64,000 bases of DNA from Amoeboaphelidium protococcarum (GCA_023515745.1 JALECJ010000255.1:134001-198000); one strand, 5' to 3'; counted from the stretch's first letter, positions 48,393 to 59,883 are shown. The notes: generated by a model from the letters alone, not told the origin. A program made the numbers and translations.

Positions 48393-49457
48393 TCAATCAT
48401 CATGTAGAACTACAGCGCCTTCGTCAACCACCTGCAACTATACGAACCTAGCTTTAATTCCGCTTGCTCCTCCAAATTTAGATGCATCCTATGACTGCAC
48501 AATCTCCACCATTTTGGATCCAATTGCATCTTCAGAGTTGTCGTAGCAGAGCGCGAGTATGGAAGGTCCAGCACCACTTAATACGATGCCAATAAGCCCC
48601 GGCGTGTTTATAGGATTCATGTTAGACAGCATATCAGTGAGGCCCGGAACGAGGGGCGATCGATACGGCTAATGTATCTTGTCTTTAAGAAGTTCATACA
48701 TGTCCAATGCCAAGTCACGGTCAATAGTACTGTGCTCTTTCCGTGATAACATTGCGACAAAGACCGCCATCCGTTGCAAGTTCTGTACAGTGTCAGCACG
48801 CGAATAAAACTCTGGCAAGACTCTACGCGCTTCAGAAGTACTGAGTTAATATTCCGGTATGACCACCACCAACTTAATATTAGAGTTCCATGAGAGCTTT
48901 TAAAATCCACAGCGATGTCTAATCGTACCATTATTACTTGTTTACTATCTCTCCTCCTCACGGCGATTATATCCAATAACAAGGCCGCCAAATAGACAGG
49001 CGCCCACATTATCAGGATGACTTTCAACTTCTAGAATATAATCAAACAGCGTGTGCCGATCCAACTTGAGATTGTAAATTTCATTACAAGCCATCATACC
49101 TGCTACTATTGCAGATGCAGACGATCCAAGACCACGAGATAGAGGAATCTGGTTGTCAATCTTCATGCGAAGTCCGCTTGGTAATATATTGACAGAGTAC
49201 TGACCACCTGTCCACAAGTCTGCCTACTTCAAAGCAACTCTAGAGTATAGGTATAGGAACGCCTGTAGAATTAGATTGTCTTCGCCATGACTGATGCCTG
49301 CAGACTCAGTGCCAGTGAATTCTATCAAACATCCGGCAGTGGTGACAGTTCTGACTTCAACAGTAAGGAAAAGGTTCAACGCAATGCCAGCTGTATCGAA
49401 CGCACATCCAATATTAGCAGATGAAGCAGGGACTCTAACTTTAACAGCCTTGCTCAT
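48393..49457 (-). CDS. THR1: homoserine kinase
   Basis: 354 residues, GHMP kinase. VRVPASSANIGCAFDTAGIA at the N terminus, phosphate-binding loop IPLSRGLGSSASAIVAGMMA, ESHPDNVGACLFGGLVIGYN, then NTPGLIGIVLSGAGPSILAL near the C terminus. It phosphorylates L-homoserine, the penultimate step to threonine. It lies 213 bases downstream of the aspartate-semialdehyde dehydrogenase gene on the same strand, an enzyme two steps earlier in the pathway. Animals lack this enzyme, so the host has a fungal/plant-like Thr pathway. UAR=Gln; UGA at 48393-48395. Confidence 0.94.
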
Positions 49458-49670
49458 CTTACCTATTTTTTTAAAGTTGTAACAGATAAGAGTTGGTAAG
49501 TTTTACTAAAATTTTCTAGTTAATGAGCGTCAATTGAAAAACTGGTTATTGCGCGACGCGTTGCTAAACTAGTTTAATGTGCCGAACAAAGTAAAGATTG
49601 ATGTACAAATGTGTCGCATTCAACAACAGTGAACTTTTAAAAGGAATGTTTCTCATAATACAATATATCG

Positions 49671-50741
49671 TCATAAAAGACCCTTCTTTTGTGCATACTC
49701 GGCATTCATAATGGCACTTCCAGCGGCACCTAGAATAGTATTGTGCGACAGGAGCGTAAATGTCAAATCCCAATAATTTCCCTTTCTCAATCTACCAACA
49801 GTGACCGCAAATCCACGTTCATTCATCAGATCCAGTCGTGGTTGAGGTCTATTGCTTTCGTCTCTTACTATCATACATTTCTCAGGTGCAGACGGAAGAT
49901 TTAAACTTTAGGCTTCACACTTGTACTCCTTAAGAACCTTTGCAACTTCGTTAATATCTTTGGGCGGTCTAGAGAACTTGATTGAGACCGTCTCAGTATG
50001 ACCATCTATTACGGGTACTCGATGACACACGGCATCAATCATGATATTCTGATCAATGAACTTGTTCCCACTCAACTCACCTAAAATCTTGAGGGGCTCG
50101 GTCTCAATCTTATGCTCTTCATCTCCAATATATGGAATCACATTACCAACAATGTCCATAGCACTAACACCAGGATATCCTGCGCCACTGATTGCTTGCA
50201 TTGTACATACATGAACTTGCTGTAATCCATAGGCGTCATGAAGAGCCTTCAAGGGAACCACCAAGCCTGTGGACGAACAGTTGGCATTTGTCACGATAAA
50301 ACCACCATTCTAAAGTTGTAACACTGACTACTAATGTTTAACCATCTGCATATGCTAAGGATTGACCAACGGCACGGCAAGAGGTACCAACTCATCCATG
50401 CGGTGGTTCTTGGCGTTGCTAAACACTGCGAATCCGCTCCGTCTAAACTCCTCTTCAATCTCGCCGGCAACATCACTGTCCAGACCGGAGAATATGACGC
50501 GACACCCAGTGAAGTTCTAAGGCTCACAAAGCTGGACTTGAAAACTGGCGACCTGAGGCGGAATACCAGTGTCCAACTTCCACTGCTTACACGCTTCGAT
50601 ATAAGGCACTCCAGCAGACTTGGACGATGCACCAACAGCTCCCACTTCGAACCAAGGATGGGATTCCAGCAATTGGATGAATCTTTGACCCACCATTCCA
50701 GTCGCCCCTAAAATACCACACTTGATCTTTTCAGTAGACAT
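49671..50741 (-). CDS. HOM2: aspartate-semialdehyde dehydrogenase
   Basis: 356 residues. NADP-binding start [20 protein letters not shown], catalytic cysteine in [37 protein letters not shown], and substrate segment [19 protein letters not shown], as in fungal Hom2. It reduces aspartyl-phosphate to aspartate semialdehyde in the threonine/methionine pathway. UGA at 49671-49673; in-frame TAG/TAA at several points are Gln, including near the conserved VPLVNPQHMQMVKHQQ segment. The upstream 714-base spacer separates it from the divergent RAS gene. Confidence 0.95.
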
Positions 50742-51455
50742 TGTATGATTGAAGATATGACTTATTTATAAATGTTCAATTAGAACGCGAGTATACCGAG
50801 TCTTTCTAAAGTTCAATCAAACGAGTTTTAGCACAAATGGCGCAGCAGCGAACAATTTAAAGGAAACGAGTCAAACATGAAAAGAATGATCTAAGCAAAT
50901 TGCTTGTACGTGTGAACAATTCATATGCAATGACTCGCGTATGATAGAATAATTTCAGAGGAAATAAATTAAAATACAGTCAAGTGTGATATTGGGAACA
51001 TAAGAATTTATTATATAAAAATTGCGGACTCCAAGGTAATAGTATGTTATCTCCATCACAGTGCGCTTAGCAAAGCACCTGGGTGTTTCTTGACAACGGG
51101 CGTTGAAACTTTACCAATCGGACTTTCGTAAATTCAAACCAAAGCGAGAGAGAGAGACACAAAGAGAGAGAGCGGCAAAGAGGAGAGAAACACTCAACGA
51201 CGGCGACGGCTCGAAACTCTTTCCTTGTTCAACTACTTCGAAACATATTTCAGAATAACAGAGTGGCATCTGGCTCTACTGTATTTTGACTTGATTCTAG
51301 AGCTAGTAGTACATAGTGTCGAATTACTGTGTAAAGTTTAAGAAGAATATTGTACATTTGTATTCAGTTGGTTCTTTGAGTAATATTATTGTTCATTTTT
51401 TATTCATTTTGAAAGCTGTACTACAGAGAGCTAGTAGATAGTGTTGTGATAATAA
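50742..51455. other. divergent intergenic region (HOM2 / RAS)
   Basis: 714 bases without a convincing gene. A purine-rich GAGA tract (about 51147-51190, alternating GA with short interruptions) sits in the likely RAS promoter or leader. A GC-richer patch with GGCGACGGCTCG follows it. Confidence 0.5.
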
Positions 51456-52106
51456 ATGGCTCCTCCAGTGAAAGCATAAGCAGAGTCTCATAGTGTCGTG
51501 GTTGTGGGCAGTGGTGGTGTTGGAAAGTCTTGTCTGAGTATCAGATTTTTGAAGGATGAGTTTAGTAATGAGTACGATCCAACTATTGAAGAGAATTACC
51601 GCAAGAATATCACTGTGGATGATGTGCCGGTCACGATAAACATTGTGGATACTGCTGGTCAGCAAGAGTACACTGCTCTTAGAGATTAGCATTTGATGTC
51701 TGGAGAAGCCTTTCTGTTGGTATTTGCTATCAATGATAAGAACTCTTTCTAGGAGACTAAACAGTTGCGTGAATCCATTGTGAACATGAGGAATACCACA
51801 AAGGTGCCGTTTGTTGTTGCCGGTAACAAATGCGATATGGAGGATAAGAGAGAGGTGGACAAGGAGCAGGCCAAGGAGTGGTGCACCGGTGTCAAGTGTC
51901 CGTACATTGAAACTTCAGCTAAAGTAAGTTTTTAATTTTATGAATTGTATGTGATCATGTTGTGATTATGATTTCATTTGTAGAGCAACATCAATGTGAG
52001 CGAGTCATTCCATTAGCTGATTAGAGAAATCTGGAAGATCAAGTCCAAGGCTGGCGCTGGAGCTGGTAAAGGTAAAAAGAAGTCTGGTGGTTGCATCTTG
52101 TTCTGA
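51456..52106 (+). CDS. Ras-family small GTPase
   Basis: Exons 51456-51923 and 51984-52106 (60-nt intron) encode 196 residues. G1 VVVVGSGGVGKSCLSIRF, effector EYDPTIEENYRKNI, G3 NIVDTAGQQEYTALRD, G4 VAGNKCDM, G5 ETSAK, and C terminus with a polybasic KGKKKSGG and CaaX box CILF. A CaaX ending in Phe suggests geranylgeranylation. The effector loop is close to Ras (YDPTIEDSYRK), so it is Ras/Rap-like; DTAGQQEY has Gln where Ras usually has Glu62. Regulatory membrane switch. UAR=Gln twice or more; UGA at 52104-52106. Confidence 0.93.
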
Positions 52107-52139
52107 TGTTATTATTATACTGAATTGAGTTATCTATAT

Positions 52140-52400
52140 ATATAAGAGAACAGATGTATCAGTAATAATCTCTGTATTTCTTCCCCACTTAGAACGCATA
52201 TGGATGGCTAATATTTGATTTACAGCATATCCATTATGTCACTTATAGTCATTTTATGAGTCGAGGAGTAATGCTACTTGTAATGACTCGTAGCATCTGC
52301 TCTGGCGTTAGCTTCTACGGCTTATATCACTCCTTGCTCGAAATGTTGAAGCCTGGCTACGGTAACTCTTACAAACTGATTAAAGCCCATGGAGCTGCAT
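52140..52400 (-). pseudogene. degenerate copy of the HEMB 3' end
   Basis: This stretch aligns by eye in direct orientation with the 3' end and downstream flank of the intact HEMB gene (about 54310-54540). Shared features in order are GATGTATCA / AAATGTATCA, TTTCTTCCCCACTTAGAAC / TTTCTTTGCCACTTAGAAC, GGATGGCTA / GGATAGCTA, and GAGGAGTAATG...TCACTCCTTGCT / GAGGAGTAAAA...TAACTCCCTACT. The coding part is broken by small insertions and deletions. It lies about 2.2 kb from the intact gene and directly follows RAS, so it is a decayed duplicate rather than a gene. Confidence 0.6.
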
Positions 52401-53329
52401 TCCGTTCGAAATTTTGATAAACCACTTGCTTCAACTTTGTCAACAGAACATGAGTATACATCTGATTATCCGATCAAATGAAATCTTTATAGATGCTTCT
52501 CACCCAAATCATCTAATAAATTTGTAGTCAATATACATTAGGGGTTAAACCCATTAGCAGCAATCGCGCATTAAAGAGAACTGACGTTTATTGAAGCAGC
52601 AGGATAGTTCACAAATAGTGGCAGGACAATCATTACAATGGACGCGTCAAGCACATTATAATGTTTATCTCCTCAACCATCACTTTGAATATTGTTTCAA
52701 AGGTATTTTTCGTGCTTACTGCTAACACTGCTCAGAGACTTTGACCGCCCAGCTTTCATTTCAATTTCATTTCAGTTCAATTTCTCTCGGCGCCTCTTTT
52801 AAGATACCGAGGGGCTACGCTTCTTACGAAGAAATAAGGTAATTTGAGGATTTATTCGACGTGTGTTAGTTCAATTTTGACAAGAATAACGCCTTTTGTT
52901 GACATGGCTCTATGCTCGCAATAACGCACTAAAATGCTCCATTCTGTCTCTGCTCACTGAACAAGAATATATCGGTATTGGTGGTTACAGATTTATAAAC
53001 GTTAAAATGGCTATTATACTAAGGTACTCGGTGTTCAGATCAGGCGAATGCAAAGGAAGGTATGCACGCCATCCTAGTGAGAATTACATTTCGAGTAACT
53101 TAATAGGTACTGAGGTAGTTTGTTAAGAGTTTGGAATAATTGTCGTACTGCCTTGAAAATCTGTGGTGGGAATAACATCTTTAAAGTTGGCATCAATATA
53201 TAGTCCTTTGCAAGTTTCTTTCTGACTTGAATACTGAACCTCGTGTAAAATTTAGAAGGATGCTCATTAGAACATGAAAACACGCAACTTATAAAAAAGT
53301 ACAGGGCATTTGAAAAATCGTGAGTAGTT
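52401..53329. other. spacer with a weak open frame
   Basis: 929 bases. A plus-strand frame from about 52896 to UGA 53154-53156 (YIGIGGYRFINVKMAIIL in its middle) is open but has no early ATG and no recognised family. A minus-strand frame at 53074-53283 overlaps it. An ACGCGT element lies near 52639. Most of this looks like decayed or non-coding sequence. Confidence 0.35.
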
Positions 53330-54260
53330 ACCGCTGCTATTGTGCTTAGATATCATTATCTGAGTAGAGAGAAACAACCTGATCCAAAATTGATAAATCT
53401 CGGTGTTCTTGCCGGCTATTGGATATAGTCGACACTTGAAATTGTGTGGATTAATCCATACTGGTGCAATTATGTATATTTAATACTCACGAGTGTAATA
53501 CTCACGAGTGAAATAAGGGCATTCTGGCTTGACCGATGGTTTCATAGTTGTGATTTGATATGACGTGTTTGCTTGCAATCATAACTGTTAACGTTATAGA
53601 AGATCAGCGTGAGGTGTAGGCCAGCTTTGAACGCGTCTTCAGTGTTAAACATCGAATATGTTGGGAATTAAGCTAAGTTTGGCGTCTACTAATCATCATT
53701 AGACTGATGGTTAATCTGAACGCAATATTGACACTTTGGAAGAAATGCTGCGCCATTACGTTAACTATGAGATGAATATTTGGGATGTATTTTTTACCGT
53801 TGGTAGAGTATGCATATATTTCTGCAGTTTAAGTTGCCCAGAGTTACGGCTTTAAATCATAAAATGTATTGTAAATGCTTATTTTGCTTTGGAATCTCAA
53901 ATGGGAAATTTAATTTCTACCCAGCATATACTAATCCCACCAATTAAAATGTAACACAGGTGGCTGCGGATGTCATATTTAGACATCGGGGCCTCATTAA
54001 GGAGAAGCAATCCTGCCCAAAGTTGTAGACTCTGGGGATTCTACCGGAGGCTAATTATATATCAAACGCTACAGAGTTAAGTAAGGGCATCCTGGCCTGA
54101 CACAGCGTTTTAGACGCATGAGTTGGGAGGAGGTCTTCTCCTTTGTGAGTGATAATTTGGGTGAAGATTAACGTGTGGTATTGGACAGCTTTAAACGCGT
54201 CTTCAATGTGATTAAAGCAGATTCAAAGTTGGCAAAACCATTTGAAGGGTGGTTGACTAG
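53330..54260 (+). pseudogene. two diverged copies of an unrecognised gene segment
   Basis: Copy A (about 53330-53660) and copy B (about 53960-54230) align by eye. Both contain CAT...GAGA(A)..CAA.CCTG.CCAAA, then TAAGGGCAT(T/C)CTGG(C/T)(T/C)TGAC, then AGCTTTGAACGCGTCTTCAGTG / AGCTTTAAACGCGTCTTCAATG. In the shared frame both encode RVKQGHxGLT. Copy B continues SWEEVFSFVSDNLGEDQRVV and ends at UGA 54269. A 5' piece from ATG 53658 (TLEEMLRHYVNYEMNIWD), with a GTATGC donor and ACACAG acceptor at 53960, may belong to copy B. Copy A is broken by frame changes, and copy B needs one frame change. I cannot name the family. Confidence 0.45.
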
Positions 54261-54434
54261 ATAAAGTGGAAAGTGATGTGTTGATGGTGGTGCTGTGTAT
54301 AAATGTATTAATTTAAGTTACATTGAGTTTCATACAAGATCAAATGTATCAAAAAACAGATTTTACATTTCTTTGCCACTTAGAACTTGACGGACGTAAC
54401 GTATACGGATAGCTATTGCTTATAATACACATCA

Positions 54435-55424
54435 TCACTTTTATAATTGCTTCAGCCATAACAATACCTGAGGAGTAAAATAACTAATGATGACTGTGGC
54501 ACCAGCTCTAGCGTACGCTTCAATAGCTTCCATAACTCCCTACTGGTAATCCACAAGGCCAAGTGTATTAGCAGCATGATACAGCATTGAATACTCCCCC
54601 GACACTTGGTAAACAGCTATGGCATGGTTAGGAGCCATATGTTTGGCATCAGACACTACATCTAGATACGGATATCCAGGCTTAACCATGACAATATCCG
54701 CGCCTTCTTGTACATCTCTATGTATTGCACGCTTGGCAAGTCCTTTCGCACCTGCCGGCAGTTGATAGCATTTCCGATCTCCCTCGGCGGGGCTTGATTT
54801 GGCAGCATCTCGGAAAGGACCATAGAAAGCACTGGCAAATTTAGCGCTGTAGCTCATCAACAATACAGAACTTCCAAATCCATCAGCGATCAACTGATCT
54901 TTAATAGACTTGACGCGTCCGTCTGACATATCAGATGGAGCAATACAATCTGCTCCAGCGCTGGCAAGTCTAGAAGCCATTAAGGCGAGAGTCTATGTGG
55001 TTTTTATATTATCCATATGACCGTATTTATCCAGTACGCCGCAATGGCCATGGTCAGTCCACGCGCAGAGACACACGTCGCAAGCGATAAATAGTTTAGG
55101 ATATGCCTTTTTGATCAAAGGTATCACATCACATAGATGATTGGAATTTATAGCAGCGGACGGGTCTGATCTCTTGATAGAACTATCACTCACCACAGGG
55201 AAGAGGATGATTGAAGACAGGCCATTGTTAATCAGAGGTTCGAGTGCAGCCACAACATCATCTATTCCGTAGCGATATTGACCAGGCATTGACTCGATCT
55301 CTTATTTAACATCGCGTTAGTCCAACACAAACACTGGGTACATCATATTCTCAGCTTTAAAAGCGTACTGCTTCTACCACTCACGAGCCACTGGATGTCT
55401 ATAAGATGCATGTAAAAGATTCAT
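54435..55424 (-). CDS. HEM2: delta-aminolevulinate dehydratase (porphobilinogen synthase)
   Basis: 329 residues, the usual length. [13 protein letters not shown] start, zinc site [32 protein letters not shown], first Schiff-base region [20 protein letters not shown], active-site Lys in [15 protein letters not shown], and [20 protein letters not shown]. All three zinc-binding cysteines are present, so this is the Zn-dependent animal/fungal type rather than the plant Mg type. It condenses two 5-aminolevulinate molecules in haem synthesis. UAR=Gln near both ends; UGA at 54435-54437. Confidence 0.95.
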
Positions 55425-55477
55425 AAAATATAAATCAATGAAGTAAATAAAACAGAGAAATATCAATAGTATATGCC

Positions 55478-56518
55478 GTGTGGCTGATGTCTATCATTCA
55501 AGGATCAGAAGTTAATGATTGTGGCGTCTTGATCCATGTGAAAAAACTTTTCCGCTTCGGTTCAGGGGCGACGTTCTGGACGTCAATTCCAACATGCACC
55601 CCCTGTTCAGAACGTCCTGTTCAATCACTCAGACTAGCGCATTTCGGCGAAACTCGTATACTGCAACCTTCTCATTCCAAATACTTCTAAATGCCTGTCT
55701 AGCACATTTAGAGGAACTGGCTTGGTTAACAGGTGGTGTTGGATTTTCTTAGTAAAGAATGTAGTGCTGTTAAGCTTGATATTCAACCTCAATGAGAAAG
55801 AGAAGATTGATAATCAAGATCTGTGTCACTATCAGTGATCAGCCTATCATAAGAGGCTTCTCTGACTAAATTGTTACACTACTAATCAGATTGCGTAGAT
55901 TAACTCAACTCAAATTCCAACAGAAAGCTTATTACAACCGGTGGTTCCATAAGTGGAAGCCGAAGATTATGTACATGTGCCTGCTGACCGAGCTGAGATG
56001 AATGAGTAACATGGTCCATTGGCGCGTCAAAAATATAAATTTTGGTGCAACTAATTGAGAGATGGATGGTAAAACAATGCTGTTGACAAGAATGTCAAGG
56101 ATGCCATTATTGAAATCAAGGGACAAGACTTGGTCGATTTAGCTTTTTTGTAGTGTTTCGCGATCGACTCCTGGCGCATGTGCGCAGTTTGGTTAGACGT
56201 GTCGAACATGAGTAAATTGAAGTTGTTTCTAATTACATACGCTGTTATGCTAAACGCTTTATCAATAAGCCGTCTGATCGTTGGAAAGAAGTCGAAGATG
56301 AATGCTTTGCGGATTGGTGCGCTCTTCCTCGTCGTACTCTGGAGCTGTATTCTGAGAGAACAAATTTTGCTGAAATGAAGGCGTATCTAGAGAAGCACAC
56401 CAATTGGAGCGGTGAAATCTTGGACAAAATGGCCTTAGTTGGAGCTGAGGCTGATCCAACGACCAATGACATTTATGGCAATCCTAAAAACCCTGATTTG
56501 GCATTGTTGTCATAAAGT
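55478..56518 (+). pseudogene. degraded protein-coding gene, family unknown
   Basis: Protein-like pieces follow one another in changing frames. First, a frame from about 55478 to UGA near 55793 (HIQRNWLGQQVVLDFLSKEC). Second, a piece near 55870-56160 (EDYVHVPADRAEMNEQHGPL, then NVKDAIIEIKGQDLVDLAFL). Third, a piece at about 56200-56518 (RCYAKRFINKPSDRWKEVED, TNFAEMKAYLEKHTNWSGEI). UGA codons and frame changes between pieces are not explained by splice sites I could find. The peptide composition is that of a real protein, so decay of a former gene is likelier than chance. An unrecognised multi-exon gene is the alternative. Confidence 0.45.
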
Positions 56519-56579
56519 CGCAGTAGGCGACTAGCATGAAGATGACAAAGCGCCTCCTAGCTTAAACCTGAGGAGGCGC
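56516..56579. repeat. two consecutive inverted repeats (hairpins)
   Basis: Hairpin 1: AGTCGC (56516-56521), five-base loop, GCGACT (56527-56532). Hairpin 2: GCGCCTCCT (56550-56558), twelve-base loop, AGGAGGCGC (56571-56579), a perfect 9-bp GC-rich stem. They lie just after the degraded gene. Could be a structured RNA or a mobile-element end; no tRNA or snRNA features fit. Confidence 0.6.
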
Positions 56580-56909
56580 AACGTGAGTATTAATAATGAA
56601 ATCATGAGCGAATAGACTTTATTCGAGTGGTTAACTCAAATTTAATTAAAGTCTATTATCGTCTTTATAACAATTGTTGCAACGTCATCAGACCAAAAAG
56701 CGTTACGTTTGGTGAAAACTGAGTCTGCCTGATTTTGTGTTGAAATATGTGGTCGCAATGTAATATATTCACTTTCTGTCTGTTAGTATAAATACGCTCC
56801 GTTTCTTAGCTTCACTCGTGTTTATTAAGCTTCCACCAATTTGATTCGTTCTGGCGCAATTAACATTCTCGGTGAAGAAGCCAGAGATCGCAGGCGCCTA
56901 ACGCGTGTC
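56580..56909. other. intergenic spacer
   Basis: 330 bases, AT-rich, between the hairpins and the GPI-protein remnant. Contains TTCACTCGTGTTT and an ACGCGT element near 56901. No gene seen. Confidence 0.4.
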
Positions 56910-57165
56910 TCACATTTTCGTTATAGACAGGAACGCGCTAATAGAACCGGAAGAACTGTTTACGTCATTACCTTCGGCAGTAGCATTTCCAGAAGGAGTA
57001 GGAGTTACAGTAGTTCCAGTAGTCACGACAGTCTTCACCTTGGTAGAAGCGGGCATGATGCTTGTAAAGATGATCACAGAATTAAAGTATGGCGTGGATG
57101 TGATGGACGCGTCTGAAACAGTTTCACTCGCCTTTGACGTTGCAGTAACCAATGTCAATTCTTCC
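56910..57165 (-). pseudogene. remnant copy of the 3' end of the GPI-protein gene
   Basis: Nearly identical by eye to 63037-63270 of the intact gene at 62996-63703, same strand. It encodes the Ser/Thr-rich end (TSTPYFNSVIIFTSIMPAST, then VTTGTTVTPTPSGNATAEGN and DVNSSSGSISAFLSIT). After SIT the sequence leaves the paralogue and reaches UGA after two residues, so the hydrophobic GPI tail is missing. The signal peptide and the folded domain are also absent. It is therefore a truncated duplicate. The high identity indicates a recent event or gene conversion. Confidence 0.75.
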
Positions 57166-57276
57166 ACAGCTAACTGATCGCGTTTCACTCTGAATAGAAC
57201 GAGTCTCGGCTGAAACTACTCTTCACGCGTCTTCTTCAATCTCATCAACTTTGTTACAGCTAAACTCTGTGGTATC

Positions 57277-59883
57277 ATGTAATCTGAGTATCTGACACAG
57301 TTGCTGAATTTACCTGACATTACTTTGTCATAGTATTTGAGTGCACGTGACTTGTTTGAATTGTGCTTGACATGCAAAAGTTTGCAAGGGATGCTGCTGC
57401 ATGATCGTCAGTTTGTCAAGTCTGTGTATATGCATTATTATGGTCCTGTGATGACAGCATTGCGTGTGAAGAACCACAAGTATTTGCAGTTAAAGACCAC
57501 TTAAGATTATCTGTATTTTATGGACAAGTGCATTGTGTAAAGTGAGTCTTTGATGTAATACGTGAAGGACGAATGGGTTGACGCGTAAATGGTTTCACAG
57601 CACAGTTTACACAAGAACAAGTTTAAAGATTGGTTGGAAGCTATAAATTCCCTATTTGAAATCAAAGAAGTAAACCCTTGGCCTGAGCTGGATGACAATT
57701 TTATGTTTCCGGTAAGAAATGTTGATGGCTGGGCTTCATATTACGAATATAGGTTCGAGTACTATCATGAATTATGCGAGATGAACGTTTCATCTTACAA
57801 TGTGCTGAGTGAAACGAATAAAGAGTACGCGGAATGTATGGCTCTTTATTACAAACAGTGTCTGTTTGGAACGCCATAAAATTTCCGTGAAGAAGATGAA
57901 GATGAAGAAGATGAAGAAGAAGAAGAAGAAGAGTCAAAAGCTCTCGAGCTTGATCAGTTTCTAGATTAGAATTATGGCTTTTATCATGATGCTATCCGCA
58001 GATACAGCTTTCTGTCTTTACTTGAACTGTATAACTCTAATAAGTCATTGAATAATAATCCTGAAGCGAGTTTTAGTTCATTCATTGCTAAATTTGTTGC
58101 CGAGTATGGTTCTGTCTATAACCCCTAGTTATTATAATGGTATGTAGAACGATTGGATAAATTAAGCTGGTAGGCAAGAAGTAGTCTTTATGACATTATG
58201 CTGCAAGAAGACTATATTTCAGGAAGTTTTTGCTTTGATTTGTGGTTGTAAGAAATTAAAAATGGGACCTCTGGCCTAGATGATCTTAATAGCGTGTTTT
58301 CGAGGACAATCGCTAGATAATATGACAAATATAGGCTAGGAAATGCGTTTAAACGCGTCTTACGTTGTGTACCTTTTGAAAAAATCCAGCAAGAGGTGCT
58401 GCCTTTGTTCACACTGGAAATTGATAGGGGGCGTTCTCGTTTGTTGGTTTTGCTATTGCTTTTCTATAATCAGTTGAGTGTATCTGGAAACTACTTTGAT
58501 CAGTTACTGAAATAGGCCTTGGAACATGGAAATGCGAAAGACACTTCTATCTTGATTGAGGGATTCTTCAATGTCATGTAATCGGACACCCCAATGACGA
58601 GTATTGTGTTTGATCAATGTGTCAACGATTTGAAGGTTGCGCGTGAGCATTCTGTAAACTTGAGTTTTCTGAAGCCATATGTTTCTGGTACAAAGTAATC
58701 TGATTTAATTAAGGCTGGTTTTGAAAATTTAATTGCCAGTTATCCTTTGGAATATCTGATAGGAATTGTCAGTTCTGCTATTGAAACGTTTGATGGTGAT
58801 GTTGGATGGCTCTTTGAATGTTGCCTTAATAAGTTGTCGAGCTTCTATTTGGTATCAGTTGAGCATTCCCGACGTGTATCGAGTTATCATTATTCATCTT
58901 CCGAAAGATATATGGATCAGAAGACGGAAATGTTGTTAACCATTCTGTAGTTTTTATATGAGCATGTATTTACTATGGATTAGGTGCGAGCTTACTGTAT
59001 GCAGTTTGATTCCTCTGTGATTCAAAAGTTTCCTCCTGAGGTCTTGGCTAAATTAATCTCTGGAATTTAAGATGAAGCTGCTGATTATGAAGCTGATATT
59101 TCAAAGATTACTTTAAAACTGTTTGGCCAGTTCTCGAATGTCACGATGAAGAATTATGCTTCCTGTTGCTTGTCTATGAAAAAAACGATTGAGTTGGTCG
59201 AATAACTTTCCAACTATTATTGCTTAAGCGAAAGTCTGGTCGACTGGGTGTTGGAGAAAGCTATGGGCAACTCGTCGAATCGCGAGTAAAATGAATATGT
59301 GCACTAGCTGCTATCAATTGATAACGTTATATTCGACAAAGATGCGGATAAATTTGTACGTTCTGTCGCGTTCTTGAAGCATAAGGGAAGAAAGCTGAGT
59401 AAACTCTCTGATTGTCTTGCTTCTCTCATTACCGCATATGGTTGTCTATCTGACGTCTTTGTGGGACTGAAAAAGGCCTTCATGGATGTTCTTAAGCTGG
59501 AATTTCAATATGGGAAGTCTGTACATTTCTTTCAAGACATCAATATTACTGTTGCAAAGGACCCTGTCTTTCTGTAATGGACAATGTTGGCCTGGATCAA
59601 GGCGATAAAACGTGGCATCTATCCTTTCGTGTCCGGATTCGACAAGTTGATTGAAAGTGCATATATATTTGCGCAAGAACTGAACGAATAAGATGCTTAT
59701 TAATTTGGCGTGTCGTTTGCAAAAGCCTATGACTTGACTGTTGACTACTTGTCTGAATATGACATGGACATGGACAAGGATGCCTTCGTTAACCTTCTCC
59801 GTGCTGTCAAAAAGCTGAACCATCACCGCGACCGTGAAATGGACGACTCTAATCAAGAAAATAAGAAACAACGTTGCAACTGA
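57277..59883 (+). CDS. F-box-like 868-residue protein, tandem copy 1
   Basis: 868 residues from ATG 57277 (MQSEYLTQLLNLPDITLSQY) to UGA 59881-59883. The N-terminal 40 residues resemble an F-box (LPDITLSQYLSARDLFELCL then TCKSLQGMLLHDR), which would bind Skp1. VYMHYYGPVMTALRVKNHKY follows. A very acidic stretch (EEDEDEEDEEEEEEEE) lies near residue 210. The rest is helical with no repeats I can name. UAR-Gln are common. It is the tandem paralogue of the next gene: same orientation, the same length, and alignable beginnings (YYGPVMTALRVKNHKYLQLK / YYGPALTAYLVKDHGWLQLQ). Confidence 0.75.

Noticed and set aside
51143-51192. GA-rich tract as a mobile-element or telomere-like repeat
   Set aside because: It is irregular, short, and positioned like a promoter or leader of RAS; a similar CT-rich tract occurs near 9095-9115 before another gene.
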